A stretch of DNA of 54,021 nt from Purshia tridentata (GCA_003254885.1 QANT01004010.1:1-54021), one strand, 5' to 3'; numbered from the stretch's first letter, positions 34,987-49,952 are shown. Notes: generated from the sequence alone by a model not told the origin. Translations and numbers: made by a program.

Positions 34987-36902
34987 TCAATAGGTCGATC
35001 GGGCTTGATTTACATCACTATCATAGAGGCCGTAGCTGGGCGTGTGTTATTTGAATCAATAAGATATATGTATGTGTAACTCAGAAATAGTTTACATAGA
35101 TTAGGCATGTGCTATGTTGCTATGTGTATTAAAGTTTGGTACAAGTTTTTGCTGTAGCAATAGTTCTATATCTAGCCTTGTATGCTTGCACATGATCGAT
35201 TAAAAATAAGGTTATTTCTACAGCCATTGCATTCATACAAATTCAGCTTGTTTGATTTCCCGTGATTATTTGAAGATAACAAAAGAAAAGAAAATCGGAT
35301 CTATAATTCACCTGGAGACTAAATTATTCATTTAATTTCTTCTATCTTAAAAAAAAAAAAAAAACCAATAAATCAAGTCCTGTGCGGCAAATACTATTTA
35401 GGTTCGGCCAACCTTAATAGTAAGGTACCCAAGGCCCAAAACTGAAAGGTTAATTAAATTTGGAGGCCCATGCATCTTAATTAGTTCGTTGTAGCTCATT
35501 TAAGTGGATTGGGAATGAAGCACAATTCAAGTTTTGTGTGCTTCTTGTGCGAGTCACGGTTTATTGGATTGTGGAAACTTCTATTTTGCTGAAGAGAATA
35601 AGAAAAAAAATTTACAGTAACATATTTATCATGTGAGTTTAGATGCTCAATAATAAAAGTAAAAAACTTGTGGTTGTAATTTTTTTCCATAACTTTTTCA
35701 CAGGAGAACTTCTCGCCCTAGGATTGTTATATATAGGTAAGGGACCCAATCTTTTTTTACTTTTTTTTTTTCGGCCTGATGACCTAATCTAAATTGCAAA
35801 TTAGCCAAGTGGTACAGTTTTTATGATTAATTGGTCCTTGTGGCTTATTGGTGTAGAAAGGTGTACCTGGCATCTCCTACAAAAGCAAAGGTTTCTCCGT
35901 GTTTAGTGGTTGTATCAGTTAGTGTAGGTCGGTGGGAAACTGGGAATCAAACCCACAAGACAAGGAACAGCACACATCCATTTCAATGGTAATTGGGTTA
36001 AGATGGGGTACTTCTCTACATCTTGATTGGCCAATTAATTATATTGCTTTCCTACTATTAAATAACTGAGACTGAATTCTCTGTTAATATATTTTGTACT
36101 GATATCGAAAACCTTTTTATTTTAGTCTTATATCGAAGACTAATTTGGAAGCATTTATAGGGATTATCTGTTGGTTGTTTTGCCCAAGGGACCCAGATGA
36201 TAGAGACATCTAACAGAAAGCAAACAACAGTTGGGTGAATTTGATTTCAATTTATTGCGTCAACTAAAGAACCACATTAGATTTTCATTTTCATTTTCCA
36301 GTAACCCTAGAATTTACGAGGCAAGCACAAAATACAGGTGAAAACAGTGATCGTGAAATGAATAATTCATTGAGCTAAAATACAAAGATAAAGGAATAAA
36401 CATCGATAAGGTTTTGCAAGAAGAATCTTTGCAAGGTTTTGCAAGAAGAATCTTTGCAGCCTTCAAAGTGGGCACATGCAAAAATTAACTTTTCCAGAAG
36501 TTCACGTGTCATCTATCAGCTTCTTTTGGGCTTTCCAGCAATGCATCAATGAAAAGGAACGATCAACTACTTGCAAGTTGCAACTACAATCAACACCCAG
36601 AAACCAGAGACCATGCATAATCGACCATCAGAGATTCAAACAAACAAGTCATTTAATCATCCAAATCTTTACTGAACACCACCACTCTCATATAATATAA
36701 TAGACATCAATTAACATCTTAGTAAGCATATTTTCAGACCACTACCACCTAAACTACAGAAAAATAAACAAACATCCGATAAAGGCCAAAGTAACTGGCC
36801 TGCATCCAACAATCCAAATCCCAAATAAGGTATTAGGGAACAAAACCAGATTCACTCCACAACATAACCAAAACAAAAAAAGAGAACAGACAAGAATCAA
36901 GA
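34987..36902. other. Intergenic region between the PAR1 and beta-tubulin 3' ends
   Basis: About 1.9 kb holding the two convergent 3' UTRs. No coding region is supported. A 25-bp tandem duplication lies at 36408-36457. An A-rich run near 35347-35363 and a T-rich run near 35751-35770 are the only other simple-sequence features. Confidence 0.5.
36408..36457. repeat. 25-bp tandem duplication
   Basis: Two perfect adjacent copies (36408-36432, 36433-36457) that begin AAGGTTTTGCAAGAAGAATC. The position is downstream of the beta-tubulin stop codon, so it may lie in or near the tubulin 3' UTR. Confidence 0.85.
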
Positions 36903-39037
<2,135 letters not shown>

Positions 39038-41011
39038 TTTCTAGAGCGTTTGGGAGAGTGAGAGTTGGGGTTTTGAGGATGAGAAGAAGGTTCTCTCGGA
39101 TATAATAGAAATGCTCAGACAGATGAAGACCTCGGGTTTTGGGAGTGAGAGGGAGTGACGTGGGGGGTTTTATAGCGGGAGAGGTGACGGAGGATTTTGA
39201 CGGCACCGTTTGGTTCTAGTGGGAATTTGAATTTTGAAAAGGGAACACGTCATTTTAAGTGGGGCTAGGGAGAGTCGGGGGTGGATACGGTAGGGTTTGT
39301 ATAAGATCTGAGGCGTTGATCTAGTTAGTTGTGTTGAAGTCAGTTCGGATGGCGGTTTCATGTCAGGGATGCGCTGTTTAACGTTCGTTAACAGTTGAGC
39401 GATTTCACTCCAAGCGCTCTGAAGTGGCTTTGGTTACGCGCCAGCGGCGTAGTGAGTGTATTGGATTGGGACGGGGAGAGTGAGTTTGTGACACTGTGTA
39501 CAGTGCACATGAGGTTCGCACCGGTAACACGTGATTGGATTTGGATGAGAGGGTGATGTGACTACCACTTTAAACATCTTTCTTTTTTAAGATAAACATT
39601 TTGTTAGAACAAGCAGTTACAACAAATATAGTAAGCATGTTATCCTAATTTGAAAATTAAGTAGCGTTCTGCCAAGTAAATTATCAAATTTCTATTTGAT
39701 GACCTTCGTATATTACCATTCTAACATTACTCTTTTTTTCATCATTAATTTGTACATTTACAAAAGTCATCATCATAATGTGTTAGTATTCATCTCAATA
39801 AACCAACACATCATTTGGTGGGTAGAGGTGCAAAGTTTTTTTCCATTATGTCATCACCACTTGAGTTAAATTCAACAACTTGTTTCCTTCTCCTCTTCCC
39901 ATTATATAGTTCATGTGTTTATTTTCTTTTTGTTTGTTTGGAACTTGAAATTTTGTATTAAGTATAAATGAGATAGTTAAAAGAATAGGATTTTGGATGT
40001 GTATAGAGCTGCAAAATCCATGAAGGGTTGATGATTAAAAGGTTTCCATCTTTATGATGATATTATGAAATAGAAGATTAGTTGTCACATATCAAAGTCC
40101 TTATTTTGTTGTCCCGCAATAGAGATCATTGGAGCTATACCAACCGTACCTTTCACTCAATCTAACTTCTAAAACTAGTGGAGCGGCCCCATGATGACTT
40201 AGATGAACAAAAGCAGAAAGAAGCAATGTTATCATCACCATAGAATGACATCAACTGAGACCAAATGTACCCATCACTCAACCCTTTGGGACAAAGCTAA
40301 GAAAACAAAGATTTATTGGTAAGACAACCAAGATATGACCTCCCTCGAATAATAACACCACAAAAATCTTTTATATTCTTCAAATGTTATTGGATTACTT
40401 CTCATTCCCTAACAACTTATGGCCAGTATCTGTTTGAAAACTAGCATCTTTAATGAGATGAAATGAAACTCAGTAATTTAGCAACACAGAGTTGATCATT
40501 GAATAACCTTGAAGAAAATCATTAAAAATAACATATTCTAGAGAAAAAAAAAAGGACAGCAAGAGGCCACTGGCCAAGAGCTCAAAAGCTCCGACATTCA
40601 GTTCAGTGTGCCACACACTTACGCTTTAGTTTGCCTGCATGCCAAGCAAACCCAACATTCATTTTGTAAAATGCCATGGTGTCAGAATCCTTGATCTATT
40701 TGGAAGGAAAATATTCTCATGGGATGGTTTTGGACTTGAGATTGTTATTGGGCTAAAGATTAAGGCCCATTTAGTGATCACTTCACACCTGGATTAAACA
40801 GTTATTTCCTTTCGTATAACTGGACCTTTAGGCCCATCACGAACAGTGCGAGGTTGGAACTGCAGTCCACAATGGTTTAACACTTAAAATGCTTACGACG
40901 GTTCTGAGCGCAGCTGATCTTCCTTCTCCTTGAACCCTTTTGGGTCACGCATAGAGCTGCCAAAACCCTCCCAAACTCCCAAACTCTATTCTCTTCGTGT
41001 TTTCAGACAAA
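39038..41011. promoter_or_regulatory. Divergent intergenic region: beta-tubulin and zinc-knuckle gene promoters
   Basis: About 2 kb between two divergently transcribed genes. Tubulin side: TATAAAA at 39174-39168 on the minus strand. Zinc-knuckle side: two AGGCCCAT site-II-type motifs at about 40762-40770 and 40828-40837, 175-250 bp before the ATG. Such motifs are frequent upstream of plant ribosome-biogenesis and translation genes. I see no gene, no clear repeat and no other RNA in between. Confidence 0.5.
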
Positions 41012-43335
41012 ATGGTGAACCAAAGACAGAGAGAGGCCCGCAAGAGATTCAGAGCTGAACACCCAGAACTGGTTCGAAAGCCAGAACCGACGCCCCCAAA
41101 AGACCCAATCATGAAGAAGGAGAAGAAGAGCCAGTTCAAGCGCAAGAAGGCACAATCTGGAGCACCTAATGACCCGAAAAATCCAACCAAAAAAGTTCAT
41201 GGAAAAAAACCATTTAGAGTCCCTGGTATGAAGCCTGGTGACAGCTGTTTCATTTGTTTTGCCCCAGACCACATTGCCAGGCTTTGCCCTCATAATTTTC
41301 AGTGGGAAAAGAACAAGGTCTGGCTTCATGTACTGAATTTGATTTAGTTTGAGTTATCTTTATCTGGGTATTTCCCCAATTGAAGAAATATTGAATAAAT
41401 TATCCAATTTTATGTTGGTTCTATATGGGATTGGTCAATCATGTACATTATACTTTGTGAATGTTGCAGTGATTAATGAACCAATTTTATGTCGTAGGTC
41501 TGTTTTGTTTTAGCGTTTAGTATTGGAAATGCTGGGTGTGTGCTTGAACCAAATATGGTTTTTCCTTCTTTTTTTTGGTAAGATGGTTTTGCTTTGTTAT
41601 TTTTTGCAAAGCAACTTATGTTAATGTTTTTGCGTTTTTTGATGCTTGCAGATATGTTTATTATGTCGACAACGTGGGCATAGCATGAAGAATTGCCGTG
41701 ACAAGAACGACAGCACTATGAATATGAGGTTTTGTTATAATTGTGGGGAAACTGGGCATTCACTTTATAACTGTCTCAAACCTCTTGAAGATGGTAATTT
41801 ACCCTTCTCTCAATTTAGATTACATCAAGTTGGTTAATCTTTGAATGGTGAGTGCAGAAAATTATTAAGTGGCTTTATTTTAGTGTGCTTGTGTAGTGAT
41901 GTATCCAACATCTCTGATCAAATGGTTTTTGTTCAACAAGACAGCATGCATATGACGTTTACATGAACAATGCAAAGGCTTAGCCTCACAAGATATACAT
42001 AAGTGGCAAGAGCTAAGTTTGGAAAATTTTCCAACTGAAATAATTTACCTTTTCTGAATTTAGTAATGTTTCGAAAATTTAAATTTTTAGAATTGCCATT
42101 TCAATTGATTGATTACCCAATATTTTATCATGAAGGGACTTCAGAGTGGTTTGAATATAGCTTCTTAAAGAAACACGAATTTGAATATTTAGAAAGTTTC
42201 GAAATAAAATTATTGTGATCTAGAACTACATGCTACTGAAAAATTAAATTAAAAAAACATATTTGAGAAGGATTTTCCCCCTCTTCTCTTCGGCTGCTTC
42301 TTGTCTGTAATGCAAATTCATCTGTACGTGCCTCCATCTCTTTCCCCCCTAATTTTTCAGTTTGTATATGTTTTTTTGTTAATTCTATTGGGTAGTACAC
42401 ATGATTTAGATAATCATAAATGGGGTATTTATTTTGTGAAAATCAAGTTTTAGATCATACATTTTGAGTTGCATATGTGATGTTTGAGTATATATGAGCT
42501 TTCGAACCTACGTACTTAACCATGGGCTTGGTCTATGCTCCTCCGAGGGTGCAGTAACATATGGACTTGAATCAATCTGAAGATCAGGCTTGTTTACTTT
42601 ATGGTATGTCATGGCTCATATTTGTTTTTCTGGTGATGCAGGAGGAACTAAATTTGCCAAGTGCTTCATTTGTAACGAGTCTGGTCACTTGAGCAAGAAC
42701 TGCCCTAAAAATACTCATGGGATTTATCCTAAGGTAAATTAATCAACATCTGTGATATTGACTTTTGAAAAACTTTAATACTATAATCATATCAGGGGAA
42801 TCAAGTTTACAGGATATAAATGTTATTGATTCATTTTTGAGCCTTCCAAGCAGATTTCCTCCATGAATTGAATCTTACATTTTTCCAATATGATCTTAGG
42901 GTGGTTCTTGTAAAATATGTGGAGGTGTAACACATTTGGCAAAAGATTGTCCTAACAAAAGTAACAGAGATTCAGTAGCTGGTGGCAAAGCTTTTCAGTC
43001 AAGTAAGTTTTTCCATAGAAACTCCTCAGTTTGCCTTTTTGTTGAGTTCTCAACACTTTTGTGGGGCGAAAAACAATACGATTTACTTTGTAAAGACATC
43101 AAATCCTCTTACTATTATGCAGGATTCTCATTTTCTTGTTTTTTCTTTTGCAGGGAAGGAAGATGAAAGGCCAAGAGGAAAGGTCACCAAATTTGTGAGT
43201 GGAGATGATCTTGAGGACGATTTCAGTTTCATAGATGAGAAGGCAGCTGATATAGTTGGTTCTTCTTCTCAACCACAAGAAAGTAATGTAAAATCAAAGA
43301 AACATCGACCCAAAGTAGTGAATTTCGTTGGATGA
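41012..43335 (+). CDS. CCHC zinc-knuckle protein, ZCCHC9-like
   Basis: Likely nucleolar RNA-binding protein. Five exons: 41012-41317, 41652-41793, 42642-42733, 42900-43002, 43154-43335, encoding 274 aa. The basic N terminus (MVNQRQREARKRFRAEHPEL, then Lys-rich to about 70) resembles a nuclear/nucleolar localisation region. Five C-x2-C-x4-H-x4-C knuckles follow: CFICFAPDHIARLC, CLLCRQRGHSMKNC, CYNCGETGHSLYNC, CFICNESGHLSKNC and CKICGGVTHLAKDC. The acidic segment SGDDLEDDFSFIDEK and the basic C terminus KSKKHRPKVVNFVG complete it. This arrangement is like ZCCHC9, which in animals has four knuckles and is linked to nucleolar RNA or exosome functions. ATG 41012 is chosen over the in-frame ATG at 40997 because family members begin with a basic MVN/MTR-type sequence; this is inference. 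Two site-II motifs upstream fit a ribosome-biogenesis role. Confidence 0.88.
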
Positions 43336-43912
43336 TATTGAAATTCATGTGAATTTATCTGTCATTCCCTTTGATGGTACCATGCAATTGCATTGCCTTG
43401 GCACCATTCACAATTTTGCTGTAGTCCAACTCCAAAATACTCTCTGTCAGTCTTTAGAAATATTTTTCTTAGTTCTAAATGTAACATCATTTTCTCAACA
43501 TATTTGTCGTACTTTATTATGGGTTCACTTGCCTAAAGGAAATGTCTGTTCCTACACACTTTTTAAGATTGAAGAATTGTTGATCATTCAGATTCTGTTT
43601 TCGGTTTATCCTTTTGAAATTTTGGTGACAAAATATGGTGAAAGCAAGTATGGCTGGCCATGGTATGCAATGATATATAACGTAACAGGGTGATTGATTA
43701 ATTGTGGACGTGATGAGCCATAGAAAGCTTAGAGAATTCTCAACCCTTGTTTTGTCCCTTAATATTCTCTTCTTCCCCGCATTTTTCTGACCCCTCATGC
43801 CTCCCCAAAAATAAGGATCTCTCCCTCTGCTGCTATACTCTCAATCTCTCTCATTCTTTTCCTCTTTCTTCTTCGTTTTGCACAAAACTTCCCGTCTCTT
43901 TTGGACGACTAG
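43336..43912. other. Short intergenic region before ADF
   Basis: About 580 bp between the zinc-knuckle stop codon and the ADF first exon. It should hold the zinc-knuckle 3' UTR and the ADF promoter and leader. The last 170 bp are strongly pyrimidine-rich (CTCTCTCATTCTTTTCCTCT-like), which is common in 5' leaders of highly expressed plant genes. No gene is seen. Confidence 0.45.
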
Positions 43913-44811
43913 ATGGTATGTCTGATTTCTCTCTGTATCTTGGGACCGCGGATAACAAAATTTGAAGGGCTTTTAAGCTAATCAATGAAGTGGTTAAGAT
44001 GCATGTAAAAATTTCATTAAAACATTGATCTTTGCGCTGGTCTCTGTTTTTGGATCTGAATTGATATTTTTTATTTTTTATATTGGAATGGAACGAACCT
44101 TCTATATCTTAATTCTAATTTATTTATCCATCATTCCCTCTTCCGACAATTACCTATACAATTTGACATGTACTTTGGAATTAACTAAACTTTGTTGTTA
44201 AGCATAGCATTACATATTTATGAGGATTTTTGTTGTGAATTATGAGAACACATGGTTTTGTTTTGTTTTGTTTTGGTGTTGCTTAAAATGGATGAATGGG
44301 TAGGCGGCGTCTGGCATGGCTGTGAGTGATGAATGCAAACTGAAGTTCTTGGAGCTAAAAGCAAAGAGAAACTATCGATTCATTACATTCAAGATTGACG
44401 GCCAAGAAGTGGTGGTAGACAAAGTTGGTAGCCCAGATGAAACTTACGACGATTTCTCGGCATCCCTGCCTGCCGATGAATGCCGCTACGCTGTCTTTGA
44501 TTTTGATTTCATCACCACTGAGAACTGCAACAAAAGCAAGATTTTCTTCATTGCATGGTAATTCATTCATTAATTTATTTATTTCAAATTTTCTTCATTT
44601 CTTCATTGCTCTGCAACAAAAGCAAGATTTTCTTTGTTGTGAACTTGTGATATGAAATAGGTCACCTGAAACATCAAAGGTGAGAATGAAGATGGTGTAT
44701 GCTGCTACCAAGGATAGATTCAAGAGGGAATTGGACGGCATTCAAGTTGAGTTGCAAGCAACTGATCCTAGCGAAATGAGCCTTGACATTATAAAAGCCC
44801 GAGCTCTTTGA
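43913..44811 (+). CDS. ADF: Actin-depolymerizing factor (ADF/cofilin)
   Basis: Binds and severs actin filaments in the cytoplasm. Three exons: 43913-43915 (the ATG alone), 44304-44557, 44661-44811, encoding 135 aa. An intron directly after the start codon is the diagnostic layout of plant ADF genes. The second exon continues [20 protein letters not shown]; the N-terminal Ser in AASGM is the plant ADF phosphorylation position (by CDPK-type kinases in studied species). The actin-binding long-helix region reads [20 protein letters not shown], and the C terminus is [15 protein letters not shown]. Length is slightly below the usual 137-146, mainly because the N terminus is short. The GTATG donor overlaps the start codon context, so ab initio gene finders may miss exon 1. 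Confidence 0.94.
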
Positions 44812-45868
44812 ACTACTCATCAACCCCTTTACTTTACAAATTACAATTTTTTGACCAGCAATTAAATTCTCCTCTTCTCTTGTTGTTGTATGGGTTGCAT
44901 ATCAATCATGTAGTTTAATGTAATATTATGAATTCTTTTATCGATTTCAAACTTGTTATATCATGGTTTCTGATTTAGTAAATCCAATAAGTCATATCCT
45001 TGTTTCAGGATCTACTGATACAGTGCTACTGCTGATTTAACCTCCTTTGAACTTCAGAAACTATATTTTCATTCTCTTTTTTTGTTTTGAAGAAGAAAGC
45101 ACACAATTTCAAGGGTTGAATCGGGTGGGTGTGGTTCGGTTAACCAAACTGGTAGGGTTGAATCGGCAACCAAACTGAAGGGGTTTGTATAATAAATTTA
45201 ATAACTGTATCCAAATCTATTAGGAACTAACCGAACCTTTAATCAGTCTATTCTTTTTTGAAGTCCTAATGTAAAAGGCTCAAATTAAAAAAAAAAGGGC
45301 CAAATTTTGGGATTTAACACGTAAAGACAAAAATTAACCACAACTTAAAACTAACAAAGTAAACACTAAATGCCGCTACATGTGTTAACTTAAACTACAA
45401 AATTTTAATTAATAAATTTAGTCGATTCCAATTAGTTTTATTCAGTGGCTTTAAATCGAATATTTTTATTTAGTTTGACTATTTAACGGAAATAGATAAA
45501 AAAATATAAAAAACCAAACCAAACTCGACTCTAAGTTACAATGTGGTTGGTTTTTCGGATCCCACCCTTAAGTAAGTTAGTGAATTAGGATTACCATAGA
45601 TCTAAAGTTCAATTCCCTCTAATATAAGAAAAAAAAAAAGTATTCTCTCTCTTTTTTGGCCTCCTGAAGTATTCTTTCAAGCCTCAAATAAGTATACTTT
45701 CAGTTATCAAAAATCACAACTGAAATCAAAGATCAATAGAAAAAAAAAAAAATAATCTTTATTTAGTGGAAAATGTTTCTGCTAATAATACCCAGAAAGG
45801 AATTATACATAAAAGAATAGTTGAGCTCTAAGTACTCAAAACTAATAAACAAACCTATACAACCCTCC
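44812..45868. other. Intergenic region with ADF 3' end, copy-A 3' flank and a probable insertion
   Basis: Convergent 3' UTRs of ADF and the first GT90 gene. Segment 45003-45066 and segment about 45,690-45,868 match the region downstream of the second GT90 gene (about 49,710-49,952), which shows where the duplication unit begins. Between these two matching parts lies about 620 bp absent from the other copy. It is rich in GGTTCGGTTAACC/AACCAAACC motifs, starts near TCGGGTGGGTGTGG and ends near CCCACCCTTA. This resembles a non-autonomous hAT-type insertion, but no clean target duplication was seen. Confidence 0.5.
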
Positions 45869-48800
45869 CTATGATTGCTTACTCTGCTTGTCCCAGTATT
45901 TCTTCTCCCATGTATCTACTTGTCTAAATGAATTTTCTTTTCTCCTGAGTAGTGCAAAAAGAGATTGAGGATCATAAGGAGGAGGCATGGTGCATGGGTT
46001 ATTGACTGCAGGACCCTTCACCATAGATTCCATCATAAATTGCTTCACTGATGCTTGTGCTGGGCATGCCATTGCCTCCGAGCAGAGTTGTGTAGCATTT
46101 TGAGGTATGGTGGGCTTGAATTGTAAGAGCTTTGCGTATTCGTTTAAGAGATGGAACATGTAGTCATAAACATAGTCCATCTTCAACTCCTCTTGTATTA
46201 ATTTACTTGCTGTCTTTCCAATCGCTTGTGCCTGATCATCCATGAAAACCAATTAATACAATAAGAAAATAAGAACATGTGATGGAATAGATTTGAGCAA
46301 AAGAAGCCTAAGTAATTATATATTACCTTTTTATTGTGGCTGTTGCCCCAATCAACAGCAAACTGAATAGATCTGCACTTGTCATCTGGCTTTATAGGCC
46401 AGTAATGGTGCAGTGGCATCAAACCTCTTGTGAAGAAATCATAGTAAAGGGGTTTTACTATTAAGGTAGGAGAATCACAAGCAAGAATGTACTTGCCACT
46501 CACAGACCAAGCAGACCCTTCTATGTAGATTTTATACCTGCAATAGTTGTGCATAGAAGAAACTAATTAAAGACAAAGCAAATCAAAACTTGGATATATG
46601 GTGGGATATATATATTTCTACCTGTGAATACATTGGCTTGCCAAATCTGATTGCTTGAAACCTTCATTGAATTCTTTAGACCAATCCTGAAATAGATATC
46701 TTGCTACATAAATTTGACTCATTTCCAATTGTAATGTAAGAATAGAAAAAGTTGAAAGAAGGAGAGGATCTTAATAAATTATGGTACCTGAGCATAAACG
46801 CGAGCATTCCAGTCGTGTTGGTTGGAAACATTGCATTTCATGAGGTCTTGCCTGGTTTCAGCAACATCAGGATTTCCCTTCCAATAAGCATACGGTTCTC
46901 TGTCTAGCCATCTACTCCTCTTGTTGCCTTCCTCTAGATCCTTTAACAAACTCTCCCATGGCTTTACATTGATTTCAGCCCTACACAAGCGAAAAAGGCA
47001 AGCTGCAATGTCATTTTCTGATAGTTTAATAAAAACTTAAGTTTAATAATGTATTATATGGATAAATATTATGATAGTTTCATGGTTTGATTTCCTATAA
47101 TAAATATTTTTTTGTTTGTTTCAAGTCTCTAATGCATAATATGTGCACTATGCATCAATTACTTGTTTTTAGTTCAAGAAAAAAAGGGTAAGACCCGAAC
47201 TTTATTACTACTAAATGGTCACGATGAGGCTCAATTATTGATCCACAAATTTTTTTATTTTTGCCAAAAAGCAGTAATAAGGACAATCTTGAACACAAGT
47301 TACACAACTAATTAGTCTAATTCTTATAGCATCTTTATAAAAACATAATTTTTGAAAAAAGAAAATCAAAAAATCAAAAAGTCAAAGAAGTCTTTACCAT
47401 CCCCAAAAGGACCAATCAGGGAAGACAATATCGAGTGTGTGGTCATCCCCACAGTAGCGAAACAACGGTGGTGGGGCCGTGGCATTCTGACCACTGTATT
47501 CGCTTGATAAAACGACTGGCCAGTCAACGCAGTCAAACATGAGCTCCAGATCAGGCACTTTTCCTGGGTACCTCCGTAACAACTGTAGGATTCCCCACAG
47601 CGTAAAATCGTCTCTGGTCTGAAACCCCTTCACATATTGCTCCACGTAAGCCTTGCCATTCACAATCACCAACTTGAAATTTGCCGTACGCTGGGCCCTC
47701 TGTAGCATGTCCCTTGTGATCCCTGTGTGCGCCCATGGCCTTAGGTCTTCGTGTATCCAACGGAAGTGTTCCGGACACGTGGGTGGTGATGAACGGTCAG
47801 GATCTTGGTCTGGGTCGAAGGTGGTGGGGTAGTTTGAGGGGCAGGTACTTGTGAGGATGTAGGCAGTGCAGTTGAGTGGAATTTCCAATTGTTTTGGGGG
47901 ATTTTTGGGAATATCAAGGGTTTTGTAAGGGTATATCTGGGATGCTGTGGTCGTTATTATCGGATCTTCACTATGCGTCTGTCACATGCAGAATAAGTTA
48001 ACTTATGAATAGCGTTACATTTATTAGATTTTATTCACCAAATAATGTAGAAATATTTCATGTATTCAAGTTTAGATTCATTTTAAACATTATTTATCTC
48101 TAACGTAATAAGACATTTATAGTGACCAAAATTGGTGGCTGAAGTATTATCCTTTCTGTTTCTTTTTTTTTAAAGAGAGGTCCGATTATCAATTACATAT
48201 TTACTATGTAGTTGATTAAAATAAGGGTGATTTATAGGCTCGTTCAATTTTTTCTTCTCTATTAGACTAATACCTTAATACTTTTTTATTTTTTACTAAG
48301 ATCCAAAAATATTATCCAGATGTTTTTAATTTAAAAAATATATAATATTATCTTAAAATTAATGATATGTAAATCTTAATATTATTAAAATATTATTCTA
48401 ATTGTATATTACTTTAATATTATTATATTATATTATATATTCTAATTAATATTATCATATTATCCTTTAATTAATTATAGAATTTAACTGTACCAAACGA
48501 ACGATTGACTCTGGTTTGTAAATACATTTCAATTGTACCAATCAATCGATCGGCTATGGTTTGTCGGCTTTTATGTTATGGTTTAGCTCCAGGATTTTGG
48601 GCTTTTATGTTATGGTTTAGCTCCAGGATTTTGTCTGAACATATATTATCTTTTATTTTTAAAATTAATTCATATTGATTATCTTAATTTTAAGAGATAA
48701 TTTGAGTCAAAATTTTAAAAAGTCTATTTTTTGGACCTCAGTCTAAAAAATTGGATTTAAGTATTAATTTAAATTTCTATATGGTTTTAGTCTAAATGAC

Positions 48801-49151
48801 TCTTCAAAATTGGACCTGGACCCAGACATATTCGCCAACAAGCCCACATAAATACGTACCGACAATCACGGGCCTCACGGCATATGTTAGACAAGAATAC
48901 TCTCCCGACATACGAATCGACTTATGCAGTTATGCATGCTGTTTTAAAAAACGAGGTTCAGGAAGCGCGTGACTTACAGCGGAGTTGAGGAAGCGCGTGC
49001 ATACTAACGCACCGACGAGGAGGAAGAGGAAGGCGAAGATAGCATAAAATCTTGCAGGCGACTTCATAAATGGCAGCAAGAATAAGATTGTGCGAGTGAA
49101 ATGACTATAAAGCCCCGACGACTCTAACCCATGGCTCTGCAAGCTCTGCAT
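45869..49151 (-). CDS. GT90 / CAP10-domain glycosyltransferase (rumi/POGLUT-like), tandem copy A
   Basis: Type II Golgi/ER membrane protein of family GT90, which includes animal protein O-glucosyltransferase rumi and fungal CAP10 xylosyltransferase; plant substrates are unclear. Six minus-strand exons: 49151-48978, 47978-47398, 46980-46788, 46686-46622, 46537-46327, 46231-45869, encoding 528 aa. A signal-anchor lies near residues 30-52 (FYAIFAFLFLLVGALVC). A Pro-rich stem follows, then the catalytic domain: CPEHFRWIHEDLRPWAHTGI, LELMFDCVDWPVVL, FRYCGDDHTLDIVFPDWSFW, DREPYAYWKGNP, YKIYIEGSAWSVSGKYILAC and PLHHYWPI. The C terminus ends KYWDKQSKQS. Exon structure is identical to copy B. No disabling change is visible. 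Confidence 0.93.
48566..48633. repeat. 34-bp tandem duplication in intron 1 of GT90 copy A
   Basis: Two adjacent copies (48566-48599, 48600-48633) that begin GGCTTTTATGTTATGGTTTA and read on into AGCTCCAGGATTTTG. They are absent from intron 1 of copy B, so the duplication arose after the two genes separated or was lost in copy B. Confidence 0.85.
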
Positions 49152-49952
49152 ATTGCCCTTCTCGATCTCTCATCTGTCTGCAACACTCTTTTCAACTACT
49201 TTTTGCCCTTTCAAGTTCTCTGACAACAATGTTCCTGATTTTCAACAGCGGAAGATGAAATTCCACGATTTCAGCAACTGGGCACTTGTTTCTTTCCTCA
49301 AATGGAAATGGGTTTGATTCAGTTTTGGCTGGTTGAGGATCTAAGTTCCTGCATTATTCTCTTTGAAGCTCATATGAAGCTTCAAGCTTGCATTTGTCTT
49401 GGTTAATTCGGTTAGAATTTATGCAACAACAAGAAGCAAGACAAGGCAAAGAATACGATAGAATTTATGCCACAGAGCTGCCTTAAGAAAATTAGTGGCC
49501 TTAATAAAAGGATATTTTAGGTACTTACTAAATCTGGTAAGGACTGGTAGTGGATCAGAGACGGAGGAAAACAAAAGGAGGGGATTAAAAAGTTACATCG
49601 GTTAAAAAAGAAGAAACACAGAGAGATGGAAATAGATGAGAGGAATGAAAAGAAAAGTTGGTACATCATTGTCTTTCATTTAGCAATTAGAAGATGTCAT
49701 CTTTGTTTCAGGGGTCTGCTACTGCTGAATTAATCTCCTTTGAACTTCTGAAAGTATACTTAAAAGTATCAAAAAAACACTAATGAAATCGAGATCAATA
49801 GAAAAAAAAAATTATAAAAAAAAACTTATTTCTTTAGTAGAAAATCTTTCTGCTAATAATACTCAGAAAGGAATTAATAATTATACATAAAAATAGTTGA
49901 GCTCTAGTACTCAAACTAATTAATCTGTATACAGAAACATATAGAACCCTCA
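49152..49952. other. Region between the two GT90 genes: copy-A promoter then copy-B 3' flank
   Basis: The part next to copy A (49152 to about 49665) is similar to the upstream flank of copy B (53039 to about 53500). Shared blocks include GCATATTGCCCTT/GCATATTACCCTT, TGGTAAGGACTGGTAGTGGA and GAGATGGAAAT...GAAAAGTTGG. From about 49690 the sequence becomes the 3' flank of copy B and matches the 3' flank of copy A near 45,000. The junction at about 49,665-49,690 is therefore the boundary between the duplicated units. No extra gene is present. Confidence 0.7.
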
